Shown here in pieces: positions 55,494-64,000 of a stretch of DNA of 64,000 bases (its first letter is position 1; every line of letters begins with the position of its first letter). Origin of the DNA: Favolaschia claudopus. Taxonomy: Eukaryota; Basidiomycota; Agaricomycetes; Agaricales; Mycenaceae. The DNA is taken from NCBI GenBank assembly GCA_037176885.1, contig JAWWNJ010000018.1:2232001-2296000 (forward strand), written 5' to 3'. The notes under the pieces were generated by a model. The model did no database searches and was not told the DNA's origin. It saw only the letters and a program-made list of their open reading frames with translations. Both the position numbers and the translations under genes were made by a program.

Positions 55494-55720
55494 TGGGAGA
55501 GAACTCCCCACAGGTCCTACGGGTTTTAACCAGAGGTTCTGCCATACAAGCGGCCGGCCAGTTCCCTGATTGCGTTGCGCGATTGACCCCCTGGAAAGAC
55601 GTTGTGCTCGGTTGACATCTTGTACTCTAGAATTCTGTGAGGATAACCACCCGTACAGTACTACATGTATGTCTTGCCTAAACTCGCAGTTCAGACTGTG
55701 GACTGCGCGCGTATAATACA
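55494..55720 (-). repeat. LTR-like remnant, copy 2
   Basis: Inverted partner of 11700-11921. Read on the minus strand, the G-rich tract (GGGGGGAGGGA) precedes TGTATTATACGCGC, and the block ends GTTCTCTCCCA. Confidence 0.5.
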
Positions 55721-55938
55721 TCCCTCCCCCCTTATCACTCCGATCAAAAGTTGAGCTCGCGCAATTTTCTTTATTGCGGGGTAAAATCGAGTGATAAGGA
55801 CTTTGTTGACATGATGTTTCGGCTTACATAGCCACGTGCCCGGGGTGACGTCTATCTTACCAAGGAATGAAAGAAAGGAAATGCGAAAAAAGGAGGCAAA
55901 AATGAGATCAAAATGGCTGAAAAGGACGCACCGGACGG

Positions 55939-56172
55939 AGCGTTCACGATAGCCTTTTTGAGCTCCATTTGTGGCGCCATTTTTTCTACTATTTTGGCTA
56001 AAACTCGCCGTTGGACTCCGTTCTTTTTGCCAATACACCCTTTTTGACATTATAAATGAAAAAGGGAAAAAAAAAAAACTCGAAGAAAAACGAAGAGAAA
56101 CCCAAAAAGGACGAAAAAGGAGAACAAAAAGGAAGCAAAAAGGAGCGGAACAGGGCTATCGTGGACGACCCT
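55939..56172. mobile_element. AAAAAGG-rich inverted-repeat element 1
   Basis: Ends GCGTTCACGATAGCC at the left and GGCTATCGTGGACGACCCT at the right. The left half is CCTTTTT-rich and the right half AAAAAGG-rich on the same strand, with the switch near 56050. Encoded Lys-rich ORFs are by-products of that composition. 55721-55938 contains one smaller hairpin (CTTATCACTC with GAGTGATAAG). Confidence 0.6.
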
Positions 56173-56363
56173 AATTGCCCTCAAAACATTATTGTTCACG
56201 CGACTCGCAAAGATTCCGCGGCCTCTGTCGATGCCGGAGACGACAAAGAAGGAAAGGTTTGGGTGTACAAGAGGAGACGTCGGAAGAAGGGATGATCGGA
56301 ATTCCCGAGGTGCGCATGCGGCAATTTCTTTTTGGAAACAGGGCTCTCATTCCAAACAACATT

Positions 56364-56838
56364 AGGGTCGTTCACAGTAGCCTTTTTGGCTTCCTTTTTG
56401 CTCCCTTTTTCTTCTCCTTTTTCGCGGATTTTTGGATTCTCTTCGTTTTTCTTCGGATTTTTTTTCCCTTTTCCATTTATAAGGCTAAAAAGGGTATATT
56501 GCAAAAAGAACGAAGTGAACTGTACAGTTTTGGCCAAAAAGGTAGAAAAAATGGTGCGAAAAAGGGACGTCAAAAAGGCTACTGTGAACGCTCCGCACAG
56601 ATCTTCCTTTTTTGCTCCCTTTTTGAACACAACTTTGTTCCTTTTTTGTATTCCTTTCACTCCTGGGCTTATTCATGTCACCTTTTCCATTGAGAGGTAT
56701 AAAAAGGTAGAGTTGACAAAAAGAATGAAGTTCTACAGAGGTTTATTGCCAAAACTGCAAAATGGGCAAAAAGGAAGAGAAAAAGGAGAACAAAAAGGAA
56801 GTAAAAAGGGAGCCAAAAAGGCTACCGTGAATGACCCT
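56364..56838. mobile_element. AAAAAGG-rich inverted-repeat element 2
   Basis: Starts AGGGTCGTTCACAGTAGCC and ends GGCTACCGTGAATGACCCT. An internal GGCTACTGTGAACG at 56577 suggests two units in tandem. Composition switches from CCTTTTT-rich to AAAAAGG-rich and back. GGGTC starts with A/T-rich flanks hint at PIF/Harbinger, but the 3-bp duplication is not clear. Confidence 0.6.
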
Positions 56839-57260
56839 ATTAGTCGCACGGAATTATTCTGGATCCTTCATCTCCGCCTCCGACATTCATTTCTTCGAGG
56901 ATCACAGGTTCAAGCATGCACCGGTGGGTTTCCGGGAGTGGGGAGTGGGTTGTTACTGGATGGAGTCCGTCCGTTTTGCAATGTGCGTATCTATTTTAAT
57001 TGACCCTTTTTCTCTGTCCCGCTGAGTTTTGTGCTGTGTGTATAGGGATAACTATAGGTCGTGTAATCATTAAATCATAAATTAAGATGGTTGGGGGCAA
57101 AAGCTGGCGGTTGGCGGTGTACGGTAAATCATATAGCAATTTTACTGTAATGTCAATTGACGACTCTATACTAATCAGGGTTTAAATAAGCCCTCAATGG
57201 CTTCTTGTTCGCCGCAAGCCCTCCATCTGTTATAAAGCAGAAAGGACAGACCCATGTATT

Positions 57261-58051
57261 ATGGCCCCCACGGCTATGCGCCACAAAGCTATAGATAAGG
57301 TGGGATTGAGGAACCGATCTGTAAATTGCTCTTCCGCACCATGCTTTCGGTGTCAAGTCAACTTTCATTCCCAAACCTTATGTGATTGCGGGTCGTTTCG
57401 CTGTCCGTGGTACGTTACTGGCTCTACAATATGCACCCTCTCTCATGATACTTCAGTCCGGACGTCCGGTTTATCTGCGAGACAGAGGTCAAGAATGCTG
57501 GTGATCGCGGAAAGGGGCTTTTTGCCTGGAGTCGTATTTTACAGTATGCATGATGTCAGCTCATGGCAGCCTCTTCAATTCTGTCTTCGTATAGGGGCAG
57601 CTACATTGTGGAGTACGCTGGTTCCCGGATTGGGAGCGTCAGAAAAAGGGAGCTGGTGGCCAAGGGCTGTGTTTATATTCTACAGGCGACATCAAATGTG
57701 CGCCTATAATGCATGGGCTTTCATTGGGGACTGACATCACTGTCCCAGGTTTTTGTCGACGCAAGCAAGGATACCCCAAACAATATTGCGCGCTACATCA
57801 ATCATTGTTGGGCACCTAACGCTAGGGTAGAAATCTGGGAGGACATTGCAGGTCAAGCCCGAGCTCTTGTCATAGCTAGCAGGCGTATCGGTGCGGGAGA
57901 GGAGATCACTATTGACTATGGAAGGTGCAGCTGCCCAACAAACTACTTGCCCAAGATCAATCAGCTGTCAAAATCATCCTCTATTGACCATATCCGGAAA
58001 GATATCCGGCAGCTAGTAAATGCGGTAGTACGTCTGGGTATCCGAGACTAG
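57261..58051 (+). CDS. SET-domain protein (putative lysine methyltransferase)
   Basis: Four exons join by frame: 57261-57409, 57457-57543, 57595-57697 and 57749-58051. Introns are 47, 51 and 51 bp, all GT..AG, giving 213 residues. The N-terminus has a Cys cluster (CFRC..CDCGSFRC, pre-SET/AWS-like). The SET core follows: DVRFICETEVKNAGDRGKGL, GSYIVEYAGSRIG, then NNIARYINHCWAPNARVEIW and GAGEEITIDYGRCSCPTN. The signature that is normally NHSCxPN reads NHCWAPN, which may affect S-adenosylmethionine or zinc binding. GEEITIDY and the start of a post-SET Cys pair are kept. It is small for a full methyltransferase. A fragment of a related 3' end at 40357 suggests that the gene has been carried by repeats. 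Confidence 0.7.
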
Positions 58052-58055
58052 GACA

Positions 58056-59900
58056 AGACAAGACAAACGAAAGGGACATTCGTATTGGCTGACCGCTGAC
58101 AAAATGCCGTGAACCACCCCACTGGTGCGTCATTTTGTCGAGATGTTGAGTTCGTGCCCCATGGTCCACGCCATCTCTCTGCACGACGTCAATTCACTCG
58201 ATGCTCAACCATGCCCGCGACAACGGCCCGTCTTCGCCCATTGCTGCCCAAGACGCCCTCTATGACTCAGCCAGAGCCCTTTTTGCTTAGCAGAACAATG
58301 GAGCGCGAGGGGAATCTTGGCGAGCTGAGTGCAGTCAACGGTGCACCTGTGGGGATCAGAGCGAGCCCATTTTCAAGAAAGAGTCGGAGTCAGGTCAGCA
58401 ATTCAAAAGATGTTGGCATGCCGGACCTGTTGAAAAGGAATTTTTCCTTAGTCCGAGTCTGAACGGCGTTCAGCGGGCCAAAAAAAACGGAGGAAGAGAG
58501 AAGCAAAGAAAAACGAGAATGATGGTCGTTTGGTACGCAAGACTTGCGATCTGAGCTACATCGTGGACTTCGCACTGATTTCGCGAGCACAGTCAGGCAT
58601 TGGAAGACCAGTAAACTTGACACGATCATTGGCTCAACGAGCACGCCGGCAACGAGAGCTCGCTGGCGATATTGAGGATCTATTGGACATCAAGGGATAT
58701 AAAGGTTGTCATAGGTCTCGGGCGCAAACGCTACGGCGGAGAGTTGAACAAGGGGAACGAAGGTTAAAGCTTTGAAGTCATATCCTGAATGCGTTACGTG
58801 TCCACCCAATTAGAGCTGTATTGTCTGCTTACTGTTTGTTCCTCACAGATCCAACTCAGGCATTAGATCAAGCCCTCGACCACGAATACGATGTCAATCA
58901 GCCTCGCCGTAATGACCGATATCGGGAAAGTTACCGAAGTAGGATGCTTCGGTATCAGGATGAGGTTCGGCGAGGTGTTTATGCTGAGGAACAACGACGG
59001 GAGATGATGCTTGGATGGCAGCGGAATCCCATGGCGAAGCATGGGCTCACTGCTAGTATTATGTAATCAAATATTGTTCTCACTTTTTTTTCTGACCCCC
59101 TGGAAACGTGTTTTCAGGCCAATCTGAAGCTGGAAAAGTGATTTAAGGCTTCCCAGACCCCCAGCCCCCTGGGATTTCCCCGTGGGTGCCCCTTGACGCG
59201 TATAAACGTTTGGGCCAGTTTAATTGGAGCACCTATCATAACCCCGGACCGGCGCCTTCACACTTTACCGCCTTTCGCTCGCGTCCGCCGCCATTCACAG
59301 GACCAGGGTGATCTGAGCTCCACAAGTGCTCTCAAACACTGCACTCAGAGGCCGGATAGCCAGAGGGCAAGCTCCACACAGCTCCCGGCAGGGTGCGCGG
59401 CGCGCTGATTCGGCTAGATCTGGTGCGGCTATCTCGGGTGACGTCATCTAGCCACACGTCACCAACCCGAACCACAGCCGGCCATAGAGAGCCAGAGCAG
59501 GCTAAAGCTTCTGTTTAAATAGTAAGTGGGAGTTCATTCTTCCTATTCAATGCAGATGCTCTGCTACATGTGAGCTTTTGCGACGAAAATCTGGGTAAAA
59601 CCAGGAACCATGAGAGAAAGCAAGATGACTTTACGTATGTACGGCATTTCGGCGTTTGAATGGCGTCATTATCGTATTGCGGCTGTTTGCGGCAAAACTG
59701 CTTGAATTCAGCTCAAAGAAGGCTACATTGCAGGAACACGGAATGGACGTTCAGTACTGGATTTAGTGTTATTATGATCTAACCAATTCTTATCTCTTTG
59801 AGGGTTCCATTCAAGGTTAAATTTTGTATTTAACTCGTTTGAATCATTTGAAAGGTATAAAAACCGTTCTTCACTGACCGGGTCTCAGCAGAGTCTGAGA
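58056..59900. other. No gene recognised
   Basis: Plus ORFs at 58109-58462, 58530-58775 and 58821-59066 (Arg/Gln-rich, RNDRYRESYRSRMLRYQDEV) might be exons of one charged protein, but I recognise no domain. 59067-59900 is noncoding. Confidence 0.35.
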
Positions 59901-61090
59901 TGTACAACTCACAGCAAGCATCGGGAAGTCGTGGGCAGACGACAAGAGGTAGATGATCTTTCTTATCAACACCGTGATCTCAACGAAGTATATAGGTCAA
60001 CTTGTCCCAAGTCGCGGCGCCCGTCCACCAACGCGGGCAAAATACACTCGAGGCATCGAAAGAATGTATCCATCAGGTTCAGTTCATCCAAGGTACCTTT
60101 CATTTTTTTTAGCCAAGTAAGCTTGAACTCATCGAACACTCATTACAGTTACGGTTCACAACCTTCGACCACTGATCCATCCATTGCCGATTCTCCGGCT
60201 TCGTCTAAGTCGGCAGCAGATTCCGAGAGCTCCAATGAGTCTGCCACAGTCGGTGCACACCCTCTGCCGTACATTCGATGCATCCTTGTCCTGCATACCT
60301 CCACACCAAACATCATCTTTCCTTCCGAGCTTGTGCCCTTCTTCTCCAGGCACTCAACTTCGTATTCAGGACCATTCCCGCCAGACTTCTCGGCAATCAA
60401 GAGATGCCGCGGACGTTGGTCACCGTCTTCTCTCAGCTGGGTTCGAGCGACAAATTCAACATTTACCCAATATGCTACATGTGCAACCGCATTTTCACCG
60501 AATCAGACGGCTTTTCCCTTTGCCCGACCTGCAAAGTCGACCTTGATCGTTCTCAGTCAAGGCGCTTGTTCAACCGGCTTTTCGCAGTTGATGTTCTCGG
60601 AGACAATGCTGAATCGGTTGGGCAGCCATGAGTGGCGACGACTCGGACGGCGGCGATGATTTCGGCTACCGTTCCAACAGGACGGCACATCTCGTGCAAC
60701 CAATACAACTACTCTCCGATGCTTTACGGGAGCTTCTAACCCGCCCTGGAATGGTTGATGCGGTAAATGCCTGGAAGCGGCGTCCTATTGTGGCGGGGGA
60801 ATTAAAGTCCATTCACGATGCCAATGTGTGGAAAACTATTCAGGGCCCCGACGGAACCTCCTTCTTTTTTGGACGAGGAGCCAGAGATGAGATTCGACTC
60901 GGATTATCACTCAGCTTGGATTGGCCAGTGCTCATTCTCTTATAATTATCTCAGTCTAAATTCCGCATAGGTTTGGGAAGAAAACAAGTAGCTATGGACC
61001 AAGCCATTCATCGGGTGCTTTATCATTTTGTGTTCAGAATTTCGAACATGAAATCCGGTACAGTGATACTCAACTGAGCATGATGCAACA
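59900..61090 (+). pseudogene. Plavaka-like transposase N-terminal remnant
   Basis: After short exons (MYNSQQASGSRGQ; YGSQPSTTDPSIADSP) the reading enters MPRTLVTVFSQLGSSDKFNI and a CxxC-x11-CxxC finger (CYMCNRIFTESDGFSLCPTC). It then reads VQPIQLLSDALRELLTRPGM, VWKTIQGPDGTSFFFGRG and RLGLSLSLDW. Across a probable intron come FGKKTSSYGPSHSSGALSF and HEIRY. That order (finger, GMxxAxxxW, DGxxFF, LGLxLxLDWF) is the N-terminal part of large Agaricomycete transposases of the Plavaka/CACTA-like group, recalled from memory. At least one frameshift lies near 60300. The DDE core is missing because Gypsy sequence begins by 61133. Confidence 0.6.
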
Positions 61091-61132
61091 GACTCATGAA
61101 TATCCCAGGAACCGCGCTGATAACCAAATTTT

Positions 61133-63070
61133 GTGCGAGCCCTTGAGGAGTGGCGCCACTTCCTTGAGGGCGCGCAGCACCCGGTTGAGATCTGGACGGA
61201 CCACAAAAACCTGGAATATTTCCGGAAGGCCCAGAAGCTCAACCGTCGCCAAGCTCGGTGGTCTCTCTACCTCTCCCGTTTCGACTTCTCGCTGCACCAC
61301 CAACCGGGCCGCCTCATGGGTCGCCCCGACGCGCTTTCTCGGAGACCGGACCATGGAGTGCAGGACGATAACCAGGACGTTACCCTGCTTCGACCCGAGC
61401 TGTTCCACGTTCGGGCCACCGAGGCCCTGGTTATTGCTGGCCCTGAGGCTCCCCTCCTGCGCGACATTCGTGATGCGCTTGCTGGAGACCCCGACCTTGA
61501 AGAGCCCATTGCCCTGACTGCAAAGGAACTCCTCAAGGCCCGAGGTGTGCGGTCTGCCCGGTCTTCGGAATGGCGTATTGAAGGGGGACTCCTTTACTTC
61601 CGGGGGAAGATTGTCGTCCCCCGAGACAAGGACCTCAGCCGACGCATCCTGGAGCAGCACCATGACACGCGCATTGCAGGCCATGCCGGTCGTTTCAAGA
61701 CCCTGGAGCTCGTGTCTCGGAACTACTGGTGGCCCCAGCTGTCGCGCCATGTCAGTCGGTATGTCGCGACTTGTGACTTGTGCTGCCGCACCAAGGCGCT
61801 TAGTCGACTGCTGATTGGTGAGCTCCACCCCACAGAGATCCCAGAAGAGCGCTGGCACACCGTGTCAGTCGACTTTATCGTCGAGCTTCCCGAGGCCCAT
61901 GGATACGATGCGGTCATGGTCGTTGTCTGTGCCCTTGGGAAGAGAGCGCACTTCATGGAGTGTCACACCACCATTGACGCGGTTGGTGCTGCTCGGCTGT
62001 ACTACCGGAACGTCTGGCGCCACCATGGCCTGCCAGAGAAGTACATCTCGGATCGTGGCACCCAGTTCATCGCAGAGTTCACGCGCGAGCTTTGGCGCCT
62101 TGTTGGGGTCACCCCAGCCACTTCTACGGGCTACCACCCGCAGACTGATGGCCAAACGGAGCGCGTTAACCAGAAACTCGAGCAGTACGTGCGGCTCTTC
62201 ACCAATTACAAGCAGGACAACTGGGATGAGCTGCTACCTGCAGCGGAGTTTACTTGTCAAGGCCAAAGCAGAGTACAAGCAGACTATGACCGCCGGCGGA
62301 CGCCAGCTCCAGACATCAAGGTTGGTGACCGGGTGTGGGTTGATGCTTCAGATATCCGCACCACCCGCCCTTCGGTGAAATTCTCCCACCGGCGTATCGG
62401 CCCCTTCAAGGTTCTGAAGGTCGTCGGTAATGGTGCCTTCAAACTGGAGCTGCCGCCCCGGTACTCTGCCCTCCACCCTGTCTTCCCCGTCGTGAAACTT
62501 CAGCTTGTGGAAGCCGATCCATTCCCCACTCGCCCGAGACACGAAGAGCCGCCACCAGTCCTTGACGTTCCTGGCCACAAGCAATGGGAGGTCGAGGAGA
62601 TATTGGATGCCAAGATCCGCTATGGGAGTCTATGGTACTTTGTTCGCTGGAAGGGTTATGACCCGTCCCATGATCAATGGGTGAAGCACTCTAATGTCTT
62701 TGCCCCGGACGCTGTCGCTGCTTTCTACCGCAAATACCCTTCCAAACCTCGCTCCATTGCTGTCGCTGCCTTCGATTCCCTTCCCTTCCGTGACCGCTCG
62801 TCGACTCCAGCTCAGGTGCGATCTATGCGTCGAGGCGCCGCATTCCAAGGGGGGGGTGATGTCAGGGGAACCCCTGTTCTGCGCAGCATGACGCAAAGGG
62901 ACTTGGGCACTTCTGCCCAAGTCCCATTACATCATTCCTGTGGAGCTCCATCAAACTATGACAGAGTTCTATTTTTGGGTACACAAGATCCCAGTCCAAC
63001 TACGTCATCAAGGTGGGACTTAGCATGTGATCGGGCCAGGGACTATTGCCGGTTGACCCGGCTTAGTTAG
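61133..63070 (+). pseudogene. Gypsy pol fragment: RNase H, integrase, chromodomain
   Basis: Order: RNase H tail ([28 protein letters not shown]), integrase zinc finger (H..H..C..C, ending [10 protein letters not shown]), catalytic core with its three acids ([26 protein letters not shown]). A gap of roughly 50 residues follows between DELLPAAEF and [12 protein letters not shown], where the end of the core should be. The C-terminal GPY/F region ([20 protein letters not shown]) and a chromodomain ([20 protein letters not shown], then RWKGYDP..QW) are present. The frame stays open through the gap, through the polypurine tract and 210 bp into the LTR, stopping at 63070. The integrase is unlikely to be active. 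Confidence 0.85.
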
Positions 63071-63226
63071 TATATGTTTGCCACACCTAGCGTGTAGCCT
63101 TTCTTCTCTTTGGATTCTCCCTCGCTAGGTGCGCTGTAATGTATTCCTAATAGCGTCTTTAATTAACTTTGTATTCTCCCTCGCTAGACCCTCGAGACAT
63201 CTCGGGTCCTAAATGTTGCCCTTACA
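62860..63226 (+). repeat. Gypsy 3' LTR, 367 bp
   Basis: Starts TGTCAGGGGAACCCC directly after the polypurine tract and ends TTGCCCTTACA. A GGGACTTGGGC..GCCCAAGTCCC hairpin lies near the start, and TATTCTCCCTCGCTAG is duplicated near the end (63112, 63172). Confidence 0.75.
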
Positions 63227-64000
63227 GACTCACCATAACGACCACGTTGCACCTCCAACACCTTATTCCACCCTCTCCGTCGTCTCGCGAATTCCGGTAC
63301 CAGATACTCGATCGGAAAGCGCGGTGGGTTGGGGTAGGACTCATTCTTGAGGGGAAGCGCGGCAAGCAATCTCGTTGAGGTCAATGGGACGCTCATGGGT
63401 GGGAGACGAAAAGCATGGCCAAAGGACGCAAGCAAAACAGATGTCGGCTTCTCAGTCCGATATCCCGCCGATATCCCGAATGTCTTCATACATCGACCAC
63501 ACCCTTTGCCGCCCTTTCGACGACCGTTCTCCCGCCTCTCCGTCTCATTCGACTAAACTCTTGACGACGCTATCACCAACCTATGGAACTGAATCCATTG
63601 CGGACGCGTTTTACGCGCTTCAGCTGTAGCTTCTATCTGAATAGATTCTGCGACATTTATGTCGGGCTTTCGTTCATCTTCCCTACCCGCGCCTCAGCAA
63701 CAGCGTATTCGGTCGAGCTTTCTCTTCCAATTTCGAACGTTTTACACGCTGCGAAGACTGGCATCCCTTTTCGTCTTCACCTCGCCTTACGATGCTTGTG
63801 GACATCGATACTCAGCTTCGAACGAACGCTGCTGAGGCTGGGATCTCTGATCCCAAATTTTTCTTCCTTCGTCACTGTCGCTGGGGAAATTCTTCATTGC
63901 GCTGTCGCTGGGGGGATGAAATGGGATCTGAAGCAACAACACAATGAAGACAATATCACTTCCACGGCTTCAAGGTGTATTTGGCTATTGTCTGTCTATA
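63227..64000. other. No gene recognised
   Basis: A minus reading 63489-63230 (YPNPPRFPIEYLVPEFARRR) reaches the LTR edge and might be a host exon cut by the Gypsy insertion. A plus reading ends YGTESIADAFYALQL at 63629. Neither is recognised. Confidence 0.3.

Larger units (their letters stand above)
61100..63226 (+). mobile_element. 5'-truncated chromoviral Gypsy element with 3' LTR
   Basis: The element starts within RNase H, so gag, protease and most of RT are missing. It ends with pol, a polypurine tract (AAGGGGGGGGTGA, 62848-62859) and a 3' LTR (62860-63226). The right flank starts GACTC; the left duplication cannot be tested. Confidence 0.8.

Noticed and set aside
56056..56295. Lys-rich 79-aa ORF as a nuclear protein
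   Set aside because: It is an artefact of the AAAAAGG composition of an inverted-repeat element.
1..64000. CRISPR arrays, rRNA genes or bacterial operons
   Set aside because: No regularly spaced repeats, no rRNA core sequence and no operon layout; short introns show a eukaryotic fungal genome.

Overview
This window looks like a transposon graveyard from a filamentous basidiomycete, most likely an Agaricomycete. The evidence is the very short introns (about 44-61 bp, GT..AG) in the genes whose exons can be joined by frame, and the families present: a SAM-like-tailed protein family, a fungal alpha-kinase, an NLR-type helical domain with Gly-rich repeats, a Plavaka-like transposase, chromoviral Gypsy, Copia Gag and Tad1/CRE-type LINE pieces. 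No species can be named, and no rRNA, tRNA or CRISPR array was found.

Layout. 1-8 kb: a hAT-type MITE, a broken Copia Gag, a four-exon 514-aa gene on the minus strand, a 581-bp structured element with 10-bp target duplications, a P450 remnant and a Gag-only Copia element. 8-12.7 kb: GC-rich tandem repeats, unrecognised fragments and an LTR-like remnant. 12.7-17.2 kb: a hAT transposon with an apparently intact multi-exon transposase inside 194-bp inverted repeats. 18-19.3 kb: a Gypsy Gag fragment. 20.6-21.1 kb: the second structured element. 21.3-28 kb: a Harbinger scrap, then two ~560-bp direct repeats around a large transposase/exonuclease-type gene that has lost its 5' end. 28-36.5 kb: a dense field of MITEs, an ORF1-only LINE with target duplications, a fold-back element, and a Mutator-like element with a nested insertion. 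36.8-39 kb: a protein-kinase-like gene, probably decayed. 40-45.2 kb: MITEs, a SET-gene fragment, a Tc1/mariner transposase split by a short Mutator-like element, and a tyrosine-recombinase remnant. 45.6-52.3 kb: the most host-like stretch, with a Gly-rich NLR-type protein, an alpha-kinase, a disordered RGG/His-rich ORF and an integrase-core gene. 52.3-56.9 kb: a mariner-type MITE, LINE ORF2 debris split by a hAT MITE, and AAAAAGG-rich elements. 57.2-58.1 kb: a SET-domain gene. 59.9-63.2 kb: a Plavaka-like transposase remnant fused to a Gypsy pol fragment with its 3' LTR.

Most genes here do not work together; the region is built by nested insertion. The order of insertion can be read from perfect target-site duplications at 181/462, 5137/5728, 20595/21102, 29729/31653, 34165/34343, 42432/43151 and 54302/54841. 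Several non-autonomous families share end sequences, and possible partner transposases (hAT, Tc1/mariner) are present, although the Tc1 copy is clearly dead. Exon boundaries given for the four multi-exon genes were joined by hand from frame and splice sites and have no transcript support.
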